This document shows, piece by piece, positions 34,253 to 44,100 of a stretch of DNA of 64,000 bases (positions are counted from its first letter, which is position 1; each line of letters starts with the position of its first letter). The notes under the pieces were generated by a model that was not told the DNA's origin, did not search any database, and saw only the letters and a list, made by a program, of their open reading frames with translations. A program made the position numbers and the translations under genes. Source of the stretch: Oscillospiraceae bacterium (GTDB lineage Bacteria; Bacillota; Clostridia; Oscillospirales; Acutalibacteraceae); contig CAJTCU010000004.1 in NCBI GenBank assembly GCA_910574935.1, forward strand, positions 62,001-126,000, in the 5' to 3' direction.

Positions 34253-35386
34253 TTAGCCCTTATGTTCGTCGAATTTCGCCGACACCTCTTTTAGGTACTC
34301 GATGATTTCCAGGTGCTGCGGGCAATGGCCCTGGCACGCGCCACACTGGATGCAGTCGCCGGCCTTACCGCCCTCGCCGACCGCCTGGGTGTAGCGGTCC
34401 TTGGAACGCTCCTTATCACCATAAAGGGTCAGATTATTCATCGCAGAGAGAAGGCCGGGGATGTTGATCTTCTGGGGGCAGCCGTCCACGCAGTACTTAC
34501 AGCCAGTGCAGGGCACAGTGGGCAGGCTGTTCAACACGTCCACCACCTGACCGATGATCCCCTGCTCTTCTTGGGAGAGAGGCTGGAAGTTCGCCATATA
34601 GCTAAGGTTGTCCTCCATCTGCGGCAGGTCGCTCATACCAGAAAGCACCGTAACCAGCCCCTCCAAAGAGGCCGCGAAACGCACTGCCCAGGATGCTACC
34701 GAGGCGCTGGGATCCGCCTTCTTGAAGATTTCTTGGACCTGGGGGGTCATGGTGGCCAACGCGCCGCCCTTGACCGGCTCCATAATAATGACGGACTTGC
34801 CGTGCCGGCGGGCCACTTCATAACACTTGCGGGACTGCACCCCGTCGCTTTCCCAGTCGGCGTAGTTGATTTGCAGCTGCACAAACTCCGCTTCGGGATG
34901 CTTTTGCAGAATGTCCTCTAGTACGTCGGCAGTGTCATGGAAGGAGAAGCCAATATGCTTGGCCTTGCCCTGGGCTTTCAGCTCTTTAACAAAGTCCCAG
35001 GCACCCAGGTCATCCGCTTTTTGGGCAGATTCCTTACCCAGGGCGTGCAGCAGATAGAAGTCATAGTACGTAAGCCCAGCCCGGTCCAAGGACTCCTGGA
35101 AAATGCGTTCCATGTCGGCCCGGTCCTTCAGGTCCCAGATGGGCAGCTTTGTCGCGCACTGAAAGCTGTCGCGGGGGTAGCGGGCCACCACGGCCTCGCC
35201 CAAGGCCTTTTCGGACTGGCCTCCAATGTACACATAGGCGGTGTCAAAGTAGGTAAAGCCCTTTTCCATAAAGAGATCTACCATTTTTTTGGTCTGGTCC
35301 ATGTCCACCTGGTCGCCGTTCATGGGCAGGCGCATTAAGCCGAAGCCCAGCTTTTTGATGCTCTCGCCCAAATATTTTTCAGCCAT
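34253..35386 (-). CDS. Aldo/keto reductase with C-terminal 4Fe-4S ferredoxin-like domain
   Basis: A 377-residue oxidoreductase. The aldo/keto reductase barrel holds LGFGLMRLP, FDTAYVYIGGQSEKALGEAV with the catalytic tyrosine, and HIGFSFHDTADVLEDILQKH. The C-terminal ~90 residues carry two cysteine clusters, CTGCKYCVDGCPQKINIP and CIQCGACQGHCPQHLEI, for 4Fe-4S centres. This fusion is common in anaerobes; the substrate is unknown. A longer frame begins at 35416, but AGGAGG lies 7 nt before the ATG at 35386. It stands alone. Confidence 0.92.
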   Translation of the reverse strand: MAEKYLGESIKKLGFGLMRLPMNGDQVDMDQTKKMVDLFMEKGFTYFDTAYVYIGGQSEKALGEAVVARYPRDSFQCATKLPIWDLKDRADMERIFQESLDRAGLTYYDFYLLHALGKESAQKADDLGAWDFVKELKAQGKAKHIGFSFHDTADVLEDILQKHPEAEFVQLQINYADWESDGVQSRKCYEVARRHGKSVIIMEPVKGGALATMTPQVQEIFKKADPSASVASWAVRFAASLEGLVTVLSGMSDLPQMEDNLSYMANFQPLSQEEQGIIGQVVDVLNSLPTVPCTGCKYCVDGCPQKINIPGLLSAMNNLTLYGDKERSKDRYTQAVGEGGKAGDCIQCGACQGHCPQHLEIIEYLKEVSAKFDEHKG

Positions 35387-35466
35387 GAAAGTTCCTCCTG
35401 TTGGTATATATTTCATTTATTATACCACTTGGAGCAGGGTCCAAGTCAAGAGGGATTTTCGTCTTT

Positions 35467-36492
35467 TTATGTGCAGTTTTCACTTATATAATTATTTATG
35501 AAATTGCTATACAAAACAATCACCCCGTAACTATACGCGCTTGAGGCTACGGCAATTCCTTCTGCATAATAATTTGTTCCGCTTTTGCGGTATACAGGCC
35601 CTCCACTCATACCAGGTATAACCTCCATATACGTATATACACATGGTACATAACGCATTGAAAGGTCTCCTTCTATGCGGCCTGAGTTTTCATACATGAC
35701 GTTATCATTCCATCTACTACTCGTTTGATAATCTTTTGGATAACCATTAATATAATAAGTAGTGTTAACCATAGAATCATAGTTATTGACTACACGACGG
35801 CCTAAAGGCACCACATTTACAGTCAATGCACTGTCAAGTTTGACAATCCCCCAATCATCATATACGCCTTTAGAAGTGTAGTCAGGGCTTAACTTTTCTT
35901 CATCGGCATATCCTGGATTTTTTACATAGTCACCACCGACCGCTAGTTTATGCCCCAACCGATATTGCTTGTAGCTTCCTCCGGAAGCACCCACATAAAC
36001 AGCTACATGATTTGCGTAACCATAATCCTTTGTATACAACAAATGTCCAGCCGTCATTACATACCTATTATTTATTAGCCACCCTGTACCATATGTAATG
36101 TAATCTTCCATCCCGCTCTTAACAAATCTTACACCCAAAAGACAAGTACTAGCGTATTGATTTGTCGGAGAAGTTATTTTTTTGAAATTATTCACAAAAC
36201 GAGGGTCCATTGTAGGTTCAACTGGTAAGTCATCTTCTTCCTCAATACCAGGAATGATTTCTGGTGCATCTGTAAACTCATACTCACTAACCGGTATAAA
36301 TTCTGTCTCATCGGTATTAATGTCGTGTGTGTATACGCCTCCGCTTCCCCCAGAAGTAGAGACTAACATTTCATGCATACCGTCTTTTTCATCGTCCAGG
36401 GAAGTCGCCGCCATTCCTGTAGTTGTTACTGAAAACACAAGGACCAACGACAAGACCAAAGAAATGAATTTCTTTAATAATGATTTATTCAT
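35467..36492 (-). CDS. Secreted trypsin-like serine protease (V8/glutamyl endopeptidase type)
   Basis: A 341-residue exported protease of the S1B type. Residues 1-29 are a signal peptide (KKFISLVLSLVLVFSVTTTG, cleavage near MAA). An acidic propeptide-like stretch to about residue 105 precedes the catalytic domain: His in YVMTAGHLLY, Asp in VYDDWGIVKL, Ser in IPGMSGGPVY. AAAGGAG precedes the ATG. The gene is distinctly AT-richer than its surroundings, suggesting transfer. It is third in a probable operon behind two Ig-like exported proteins (26-nt gap), which may be partners, substrates or inhibitors. Confidence 0.88.
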   Translation of the reverse strand: MNKSLLKKFISLVLSLVLVFSVTTTGMAATSLDDEKDGMHEMLVSTSGGSGGVYTHDINTDETEFIPVSEYEFTDAPEIIPGIEEEDDLPVEPTMDPRFVNNFKKITSPTNQYASTCLLGVRFVKSGMEDYITYGTGWLINNRYVMTAGHLLYTKDYGYANHVAVYVGASGGSYKQYRLGHKLAVGGDYVKNPGYADEEKLSPDYTSKGVYDDWGIVKLDSALTVNVVPLGRRVVNNYDSMVNTTYYINGYPKDYQTSSRWNDNVMYENSGRIEGDLSMRYVPCVYTYMEVIPGMSGGPVYRKSGTNYYAEGIAVASSAYSYGVIVLYSNFINNYISENCT

Positions 36493-36518
36493 TTTTATTT
36501 CTCCTTTGTTAACGAAAG

Positions 36519-37097
36519 TTATAAATCTAACGTAAGTTCAAACGTACAATACGTGGGGCCAAACACTACTCTGTATTCACCTCGATTCTTGAAGGCCTCT
36601 TTGGGAACTTCCAGTGTAAGCGGTGTTGAGCCGGGTTCATATACATGCCCCATGCCGGGAATAACTGCTCCCGATAGGGCATTCCGGCGTTCAACGCTAT
36701 AGACTGTGTACCACCTGCCCTCTGAACGGTAGTCCAGGTCCATGGGCAAGATGTTGTGCACCTCCTGCTCATTTTCCAACAATAGATTGAGTGTCACCGT
36801 GCCCTCGGTCTCGTCCACGTCCAGGCCGGTGAAGGACAGGCTGACCCCCTCTGTACTGGTGCGTTCCGGGGCCTCTACCCAGGCCAGGCCCAGCGGCAAG
36901 CCGCAGCTGCGGTTGACAGCGCCTACCCCCTGCATCACCTTAATCATCACGGTGCCGGGAGCGCCTATTTTGCGCGGGGTGGGCTCGGGCCCTGGCGGGG
37001 CGGCGGGCTGCTGGCGCAGGGCCACGGCTGCCACCGCGCCTACAACCAGCACCAGGGCGCAGCTCAACAGTAAGATTACCTTTGTCTTTTTCTTCAT
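36519..37097 (-). CDS. Exported Ig-like domain protein, paralog 2
   Basis: A 192-residue protein with an N-terminal basic-hydrophobic export segment (KKKTKVILLLSCALVLVVGA), a Pro-rich linker (PAAPPGPEPTPRKIG) and a beta-rich domain with LSFTGLDVDETEGTVTLNLL, EGRWYTVYSVERR, and VYEPGSTPLTLEVPKEAF followed by GEYRVVFG. The layout resembles the bacterial Ig-like domains of small Firmicutes exported proteins (Big_14 type). It overlaps the upstream paralog by 4 nt (ATGA). The two proteins are near-identical in some blocks and quite different in others. Function unknown. Confidence 0.7.
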   Translation of the reverse strand: MKKKTKVILLLSCALVLVVGAVAAVALRQQPAAPPGPEPTPRKIGAPGTVMIKVMQGVGAVNRSCGLPLGLAWVEAPERTSTEGVSLSFTGLDVDETEGTVTLNLLLENEQEVHNILPMDLDYRSEGRWYTVYSVERRNALSGAVIPGMGHVYEPGSTPLTLEVPKEAFKNRGEYRVVFGPTYCTFELTLDL

Positions 37098-37708
37098 GTC
37101 AATTCCTTTCCCTTAAACTGGAAGCCGTCCGGCGTTACCTCAAATGTACAGTAGGCCGTAGGCCCCAATACCATTCGATACTGTCCTCGATTCTTGAAGG
37201 CCTCTTTGGGAAAATCTAGCTTAAGCGGTGTTGAGCCAGGTTCATACGCTATTGCTAGGGGAGTTATGTAACCCGCTAGCAATTCCATCCTCTCAAAACT
37301 ATAGACCGTATACCATTTTCCATCTGAAAGGTAATCAAGTTCTTTTGGTGAACACTCGAAAGAATCATCCAGCCAGCCCTCATTTTCCAGCAATAGATTA
37401 AGTGTCACCGTGCCCTCGGTCTCGTCCACGTCCAGGCCGGTGAAGGACAGGCTGACCCCCTCTGTACTGGTGCGTTCCGGGGCTTCTACCCAGGCCAGGC
37501 CCAGCGGCAGGCCGCAACTAGTATATACCGCGTTTATCCCATGCATTACCTTAATCGTCACGATTCTGACTTCACCTATTTTACGCGGGGTGGGTTCGGG
37601 CCCCGGCGGGGCGGCGGGCTGCTGGCGCAGGGCCACGGCTGCCACCCCGCCTACAACCAGCACCAGGGCGCAGCTCAACAGTAGGAGTACCTTTGTCTTT
37701 TTTTTCAT
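37094..37708 (-). CDS. Exported Ig-like domain protein, paralog 1
   Basis: A 204-residue paralog of the next gene. The first ~45 residues and the block WVEAPERTSTEGVSLSFTGL are almost identical in both, while the segments around residues 48-65 and 115-150 differ. It has the same export segment, Pro-rich linker and Ig-like end (YEPGSTPLKLDFPKEAFKNR). AAGGAGG precedes the ATG. It heads a three-gene operon with the V8-type protease, transcribed away from an ABC exporter. Confidence 0.7.
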   Translation of the reverse strand: MKKKTKVLLLLSCALVLVVGGVAAVALRQQPAAPPGPEPTPRKIGEVRIVTIKVMHGINAVYTSCGLPLGLAWVEAPERTSTEGVSLSFTGLDVDETEGTVTLNLLLENEGWLDDSFECSPKELDYLSDGKWYTVYSFERMELLAGYITPLAIAYEPGSTPLKLDFPKEAFKNRGQYRMVLGPTAYCTFEVTPDGFQFKGKELT

Positions 37709-37758
37709 TCCACCCCTCCTTTTGTTATGGAAGCTACGCGCGTGTCTTCTTTAAATTA

Positions 37759-37787
37759 ATAGTAATACCAATTTGGTAAAATGTCAA
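37759..37787 (-). promoter_or_regulatory. Promoter of the Ig-like/protease operon with palindromic operator
   Basis: On the minus strand TTGACA, 17-nt spacer, TACTAT. A perfect palindrome TACCAATTTGGTA occupies 37766-37778, inside the spacer, where a bound repressor would block polymerase. Confidence 0.65.
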
Positions 37788-37843
37788 TAGGTTATTCAAA
37801 AAAATTAACCTCTACAGGTTTTGTATCGTCCTTTCGTTTCGTC

Positions 37844-37872
37844 TTGACAAACTCCAGAAATTTTGATATCCT
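37844..37872 (+). promoter_or_regulatory. Promoter of the ABC exporter gene
   Basis: TTGACA, 17-nt spacer, TATCCT. Directly after the -10 box stands AATACCAGTTT, matching one half of the palindrome at the divergent promoter (AATACCAATTT). Confidence 0.6.
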
Positions 37873-38047
37873 AATACCAGTTTCTACAGAAAGAGGGAAA
37901 GCCTTTTGGCGATAAAACGAATTATCTCCCCGGTACAGCTGAACAGCGCTGCCAGCCGGCCGTATCGGGGTAAATCAAATTTTTTCCACCGCTGACAGCC
38001 GCAGCTGTACTGTTCCCGATACTATCATATTGTAAAGGAGTACAGTA
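37873..38047 (+). promoter_or_regulatory. Structured 5' leader of the ABC exporter gene
   Basis: About 175 nt without an open frame, containing complementary pieces: CCCCG (37928) with CGGGG (37965), and GGTACAGCTG (37932) with CAGCTGTAC (38002). Alternative pairing is possible, so an attenuator or other leader control is conceivable; no known riboswitch is recognised. Confidence 0.35.
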
Positions 38048-39754
38048 ATGCGTTACCTAAAAACTGTTCTGCAAAAAAACCGCTGCACCCTGGCCGTCTG
38101 CCTTGGCTTAGGAATTTTTAATTCCTTTATGGCAATTTACAAAGTAAGCTATTTTCAAAAATTGGTGGATGGTCTAGCAGGTGGGAACCTTCCGCTGGGG
38201 TCCATTCTCACCTACGGATTAATTATGGCGGTTCTTTACCTGATGAACTATATAGATAATTATCCCAGCGAAAAACTGAGCCACAGCCTGTTTCTAGACT
38301 TCAAGCTGCTGGCCTTAGAGAAATCCGGCTCCATCCTCTACGCTGGCTACCAAAAAATTGGTACGGGCCGGCTGGTGCAGGTCATCGAAAATGGCGCCCA
38401 GGCTGGCCGGGACATGCTGGCTGGTTTTTGGCTTCAGCTCTTTCGGGAGCTGGCGCCTACTGTGGTTTTTAGCGTCTATTTTATCTGGCAGGCCAGCCCT
38501 TTGATTACCTGTGTGCTGCTGTCCGGGTATGCGGTCATATTCCTTGTGACAAACCTTCTGCTGCGTTCCCTCTACCAGCTAAAAGAACGAATTCTCAACA
38601 ACGAGGAGCTGTTAAACCACTTCCTGGTGCGGGGCTTAATGGAAATGGTGGTCTTTCGCCTGGAGCGGCAGTTCCCCACCGAGTTACAGAAAGCCCGCCG
38701 GGCCAAAGGGGACATTGTGGACTCTAAGGTAAAGATGACTCTCATTCACGAGGCTTTCTTTACCATTTTTGTTTTGCTGGTAGCCCTGCTGGATGTGGGC
38801 ATTCTATGGTTCGCCTGGCACACCCACAGTCTCAGTGTGGGCACTGTGGTGGCCCTAATCTCCCTTATTGAAAGCGCCTACATGCCTATTGCCATCTTTA
38901 ACGTGCTCTTTGTCCAGTACAAGCTGAACCGGGCCGCTTTTTCTCGGCTCCAGAACTTTTTGGAACAGGAGGACGACCCCCGGTTGGAACAAGGGCTGAA
39001 ACTGGAAGCGCTGGATGGAGACGTGGAAATTTCTGGACTCAGCTTTGCCTATGAAGGCCGGGACATTTTTCAGAACTTGGATCTACACATCCGGCCCAAA
39101 GAAAAGGTGGCCTTTGTGGGCGAGAGCGGCTCGGGTAAGTCCACCCTGGTCAAGCTTTTGGCCGGGCTATTAAAGTATCCGTCCGGCAGCGTCCGGCTGG
39201 ATGGTCACGAGCTTTCCCTGCTGAACTTAAACAGCCTTTACCAGCACATCTGCTATTTTTCTCAGGACCCGCCAGTGTTTGACGGTACATTACGAGAAAA
39301 CCTGGTGTTCGACCAGAATATTGCCGATGCCCCTCTGCTGGAGGCCTTGAGACGGGTCCAGCTTTCCCACCTGGCCCAGGGCCCCCAGGGACTAGCCCTC
39401 CCCATTGGGGAACGGGGAACCAGCCTCTCCGGCGGAGAAAAACAGCGGCTGGCCCTGGCCCGGCTGCTTCTGCAAAATCCCCAACTGGTTCTCTTGGACG
39501 AGGGCACCTCGGCTATGGACAACCTGACTGAAGAATTTGTCATGAACCAGCTGATCTCTCTGCTAGAAAACTGCACCGTGATTGCCGTTGCCCACCGGCT
39601 CAGCTCTATAGCTGGCTTTGACCGTATTGTGGTTTTCCGCCAGGGAAGAATCGTGGCCCAGGGCTCCTATCAACAGTTAATGACCCACAGCCCCTATTTT
39701 GCTCAGCTGTACACGGCTAGCGTGCGGGAGCCAGACAGTCCATCACTGCCTTAA
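38048..39754 (+). CDS. ABC transporter, fused permease and ATPase (exporter type)
   Basis: A 568-residue half-transporter expected to work as a dimer. Residues 1-300 carry about six membrane segments, starting FNSFMAIYKVSYFQKLVDGL. The ATPase has Walker A VAFVGESGSGKSTLVKLLAG, Q-loop HICYFSQDPPVFDGTLRENL, signature SLSGGEKQRLALARLL, Walker B LVLLDEGTSAMD and the switch His in VIAVAHRLSS. The family exports peptides, lipids or drugs. AAAGGAG lies 8 nt before the ATG. Divergence from the Ig-like/protease operon with a shared half-operator suggests co-regulation; cargo is unknown. Confidence 0.9.
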   Translation: MRYLKTVLQKNRCTLAVCLGLGIFNSFMAIYKVSYFQKLVDGLAGGNLPLGSILTYGLIMAVLYLMNYIDNYPSEKLSHSLFLDFKLLALEKSGSILYAGYQKIGTGRLVQVIENGAQAGRDMLAGFWLQLFRELAPTVVFSVYFIWQASPLITCVLLSGYAVIFLVTNLLLRSLYQLKERILNNEELLNHFLVRGLMEMVVFRLERQFPTELQKARRAKGDIVDSKVKMTLIHEAFFTIFVLLVALLDVGILWFAWHTHSLSVGTVVALISLIESAYMPIAIFNVLFVQYKLNRAAFSRLQNFLEQEDDPRLEQGLKLEALDGDVEISGLSFAYEGRDIFQNLDLHIRPKEKVAFVGESGSGKSTLVKLLAGLLKYPSGSVRLDGHELSLLNLNSLYQHICYFSQDPPVFDGTLRENLVFDQNIADAPLLEALRRVQLSHLAQGPQGLALPIGERGTSLSGGEKQRLALARLLLQNPQLVLLDEGTSAMDNLTEEFVMNQLISLLENCTVIAVAHRLSSIAGFDRIVVFRQGRIVAQGSYQQLMTHSPYFAQLYTASVREPDSPSLP

Positions 39755-39797
39755 CCATCCGGCGGCGACTCTAGGCTTTACAGCAGTAAAATTAAGA

Positions 39798-39830
39798 AAA
39801 GACCAGCTGATTGACTCAGCTGGTCTTTTT
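39798..39830. terminator. Bidirectional terminator between the ABC exporter and the SLH protein
   Basis: AAAGACCAGCTGA and TCAGCTGGTCTTTTT pair perfectly around TTGAC-type loop bases, with A and T runs on either side; serves both converging genes. Confidence 0.85.
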
Positions 39831-39852
39831 CTATTGATATTGGGCTAATTGG

Positions 39853-41163
39853 TCATGCGATCTTCTGACAAAAACGGGTGACAATGGCCGCCGCCTCGGC
39901 GCGAGTGGCAAAGCCCTTGGGCTCTAGCTTGCCTCCGCCCTTTCCATTAATAAGTCCGGTCCCTACAGCCCAGGGAATCGCCTCTTTGGCAAACTTCGAG
40001 ACCTGATCTCTATCAACAAACTGCTCCATATTCCCTTGGGCGGACAGATCGTAACCCTTATACTTGGCATAACGGTACAGGATGGTAGCCATCTGCTCCC
40101 GAGTAATTTTGTCGTTGGGCCCAAAGCGTCCGTTCCCATAACCATCCACAATGTCATTGGCAGTGGCCCAGGCGATGGGCTCTGTGTACCAGCGGCCAGG
40201 GGCCACATCGGTAAACTGGTTGCTCCCCTGTTTGGGAGAACCCTCCAGTCGATGGAGGATGGCCACCAGCATTCCCCGGCTGGTGTGTCCCGCAGGCTCA
40301 AAAAGGGTATCGGTACTGCCCTTCATCATGCCCCGGTCATACACATACTGAATATACTCGTAATACCACTTGCCCTCCTCCACATCGGTAAAGGGCATCT
40401 TTGGAGACTGCAAGGGCACGAATACCCCTTGCAAGGTCACTGGCGCGGCCGGCATGGTAAAGGCGTACCGCCCTTCCCCCAAGTCCTCCAAGGGCAGCGC
40501 TGTACCGTCTGTTTTAGAAACCTTGAAAGACTCCAGCCGGTACCCTTGGTCTGGGGTTGTCTGTACCTCCACTCGTTGGTTTTCCCGGGCGGTGGATGGC
40601 GCTGTAACCGTGCCGTGAAGGGCCCCGGACCCAGAGATGCTGTAGAATTCTCCCAGCTCCACGCTATTGGGGTCCCGCGTTACCTCCACCTCCTCCATAT
40701 AGAAGGAGTTGCCAGCGCCCGGACCATTTTGAATCATATCATAGTCCAGCAGGGCCAGCAGGGCTTTTTCCGGAACCACCCCCTGGCCGTTAGCAGTCAG
40801 TTCACCCAAAGCCAGCGTACTCTGGTGGTTCAGAGCGTACGCAGAAACCAGGTACAAGGTCACTGTTGTTTTGCCACTGCTCTGGCTCACCAGGGTGGAA
40901 AAGTTCGGACTAAAGCCGTTTTCAGGCTTCAGGGCTACCTCGCTGGGCTGGTAGGTCCCGTTTAGCGTAATTTCCATCTGCACGCCATGAATCACTTTTT
41001 CTGGGGCAATACCTGTCACCGTCAGGAGGACATTTCCCTGCTCCGTTTGGCGGTAGGATAGTTGGGTCCTAGAAGCTTCCGCAGCCAGAGATCGCGCCGG
41101 CATCCCCAAGACCACAGCCGCCGCCAAGGTAACGGAAAGTAGCAAACTAACAATTTTTCTCAT
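39853..41163 (-). CDS. SLH-anchored surface protein with a cohesin-like N-terminal domain
   Basis: A 436-residue exported protein. A signal peptide covers residues 1-28 (KIVSLLLSVTLAAAVVLG). Residues ~32-165 form a beta-sandwich resembling cohesin: NVLLTVTGIAPEKVIHGVQM, a phrase ALKPENGFSPNFSTL, and STLALGELTANGQG near its end. A second beta module (~180-250, APVTLQGVFVP) precedes three SLH repeats (FTDVEEGKWYYEYIQYVYDR; FTDVAPGRWYTEPIAWAT; the third ends AEAAAIVTRF), which attach proteins to cell-wall polymers. It follows the dockerin-bearing M60 peptidase by 3 nt with AGGAGG inside that gene. The SLH part is certain; the cohesin call is a fold-level judgement. Confidence 0.85.
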   Translation of the reverse strand: MRKIVSLLLSVTLAAAVVLGMPARSLAAEASRTQLSYRQTEQGNVLLTVTGIAPEKVIHGVQMEITLNGTYQPSEVALKPENGFSPNFSTLVSQSSGKTTVTLYLVSAYALNHQSTLALGELTANGQGVVPEKALLALLDYDMIQNGPGAGNSFYMEEVEVTRDPNSVELGEFYSISGSGALHGTVTAPSTARENQRVEVQTTPDQGYRLESFKVSKTDGTALPLEDLGEGRYAFTMPAAPVTLQGVFVPLQSPKMPFTDVEEGKWYYEYIQYVYDRGMMKGSTDTLFEPAGHTSRGMLVAILHRLEGSPKQGSNQFTDVAPGRWYTEPIAWATANDIVDGYGNGRFGPNDKITREQMATILYRYAKYKGYDLSAQGNMEQFVDRDQVSKFAKEAIPWAVGTGLINGKGGGKLEPKGFATRAEAAAIVTRFCQKIA

Positions 41164-41166
41164 AGT

Positions 41167-44100
41167 TTAGTTTCCCTCCTCCAAACGAATTTCCGGCAAA
41201 TCTGTGCCCCCGGGACTGTTGGTCCACAGGGTTTGTGCCGTGGTGCGCCTGGGGCCTGCGGGGTTGTTGGGGTCGTCCAGGCAGTCCATTTGTACCATGA
41301 TCTGGCTGGGCAGCAGGTTTACCCCGTCGCAGTGGGTGGCTCCTTGCAGCTCGGCCTCTTTTTGTACATTGGGAATGAACAGGAACAGGCCATTGCTAAT
41401 CTCGCTAACCTCTCCGTCGGCTGGCACCTCGGCAAACATTAGGGTCTCGCCATCTATATCCCGCTGAGACTCTTCCACCTTCACCTCTTCTGTGCCATCT
41501 TCGTTCACCACTGTTTTGGTAGTGGTGAATTTGCCCCGAACCCGGATAGAATTATAGATGGGATTGCCCCGGTAAGTTCCGGCTATAACCAGAGTACCCT
41601 TTTTCACCACCTGCTGGCTGCCGCCCTCTCCATAAGTATAATCCTCTGAAAGCCGCCCTACAAAACCAGAGGCGTCAGTTAAAAAGGCTACGTCATCGCC
41701 CACATAGCTTAACAGCCTTACATTAGAGGTTGTAAGGATGCCGCTGGGATCTGTGACCACAATCTTCTTCACATCGTAGGTCCAGATACGGGCATCCCCG
41801 GCAGCCGCGCCGGGCTTAGTGAAGTAGTGCAGCACAGCGTCCTTCTCGTCAACAGAGGCCACCCCCTGACCAAAATCTTTCTGGAAGGTAAAGACCTTGC
41901 CATCCTTGTCGGTAATCTCCACCGTATACGCTCCAGATGTCGGTACGCCCATGATCTTTAGGCCGGAAACAGCGGTTTCCTCTTCCAGCTCAAACACCAG
42001 AGAGCCGCCGGTATTGGCCACCCTGTAGCTGCTGGCGGGTACCGTTTTGTCATAGGCAATGCGGATCTGGTTGGTGCTGGCCGTATGGACCAGATTGCCC
42101 AGGGTATCATAGGTTTTCACCGTATAGCTGTAGGTCAGATGGTTGCCCGCGCTGATCTCGTCGGTATACAGCAAACCGCCGCTGAAGCTGTTTTCCGGCA
42201 CAAAGGCAATGGCCTTATTATTACGAAGGATCTCATATCCCTGCACGTTGGTCCCGCTGCCGGAGAGTTTTAGCTCCACCTGGGTGTCGCCCTTCTTCTC
42301 CGCTGTAACCATGAGTTCCGCATAACCTTGAGACGTATTGTTCAGCCGGTTCCTGCGGCTCTGGTCGTTTAAGTACCAGATGGCCCGGGTCTCCTTACTA
42401 TAGGTGGACAGGCGAGCGAGTACGTTGTCGCTCAGTTTCATGCCCCAGTGGGTGAAAAAGTCCGTCAGATTCCGACCCGCCACGCCGCTGGCGGTAAGCG
42501 CCACCTTTTCGTCATAACTCAGATTCAGGCCAGCCAGGTCTTTTAGATATTCCCCAGACTTCCAGGCTTTAAAGAAACGGTTGTAGAAGTCCATGGGCTG
42601 GTCCTTGCCGTCATAGGCCAGATGCAGCTGCCAGTACATAGCCAGCTGTACGAACACATCGTTGGAGGCCCCCAGCTGGCCTTGAGCGGTTTTGTTAAAC
42701 ACCGCGGCATACTTTCCACTGTTCTCCAGCCGGGACGGGAGGATATTGGCCCCGCCATCATAGGTCTGAACCATCAGAGAGTACAGGTTATTGGTAATCT
42801 CCGCCCGGCCCAGCTTATCCATGTTATGGCCGATCTCATGGGCGATGCCCCAGCCGAACAGACCGTTGGACGTAGCGCCTGAGCCAAGCTGGCTGATAGG
42901 CCTACCGCCTACCATGCCCGCGCAGGAATTGTATCCAATACCAATGTGGTTTCCCGCCGCGTACATAAACGCGCCGGAGAACATTTGCATACACCGCACA
43001 TTCTGCCGGGACTGCATGTCGTTCTTGGAATAGGTGTTGTCAATGCCTTGGGTCGTCTTGCAGATATGCATTAGATCCTCCCAGGCCAGCACCGCGTTAA
43101 ATAAGCTCTCGCTTTTGGCGCCCAGGGTGGGCGCACTATTCTGCACCGCCAGCGCCGGCAGGGAAAGCAGCATAGTGGGTGTAGAAATTTCCGTGACATT
43201 CAGGCAGCTGGTGGTTTTATTAGTATTGTTAAAATTATTTTTTGCCACATAATTTTCCAGCTCTTCCAGGTAGCTGGTAATAGCGTTCCGCTTGGCTGCC
43301 TCGGTCATGGCATACCAGTTGGAAAGCTCCAACACAGGGACGTCCGTTGCCCGACGCACGTGCAGCTGAACGTTCTGGGGGTCCGGTCCTGTATAGGTAA
43401 AGTACAGGCTGCCGCCCCGCTCGGTATTCTGGCTGCCAATCTTAGGCGTTAGCAGAATGTTCCGGCCATTTTGCACCTCTCCCATGGAGCTGAGCCACTG
43501 GGAGGCCTCGGCGTTAAACTGCGAGGCATACACCGTCAGCTTGCCCCCCTGGGGAATGCCCTGGGCATACACAGTAATCTCCTGGTTGGCTTTGGCCGCC
43601 ACGCCCAGGGGCTGTAGCTCGCTGCCACCCTGGCTGTATTTGGCGCTGTCCGCCCCGCTGCTTCGGGATTGAACTCCATTTAGCATAGCCCCGCTGCTGG
43701 AACTGCCGTTCAAAAGCTCCTGGGCCAGGGCCAGCTCGTCTCGCAGAGCCTGAATATGCAGATAATAATATTTTTCATCACTATTGAGCCGAGCCAGCAA
43801 GCTGTCGATCTTCGCCTTATCTACCCCAGGTTTTAACTGGGTACGCAGCTCACTGGTAAACAGGCCTGCGATCTCCTCGGGCAGGCAGTGGGCCGGGTCG
43901 TACTCCATAAACATCAGCTCCGAGCAGTTCACCAGGTTATAGGCTGCCTGCTCTACGGCCACACTGATCTGCTTTACCTGTTTCTCTGGTCCAAAAGGCA
44001 ACACCCCAAAGCGTTTACTGGGAATACTGCTCTGGTTGGGAATATTGGGCCAAGTGAGCACGTCCCCGCCGCCGGTACCGCCGTTGTTGTCCTGGCCGCC

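Noticed and set aside
40036-40965. 309-codon plus-strand frame
   Set aside because: Antisense shadow of the SLH protein gene.
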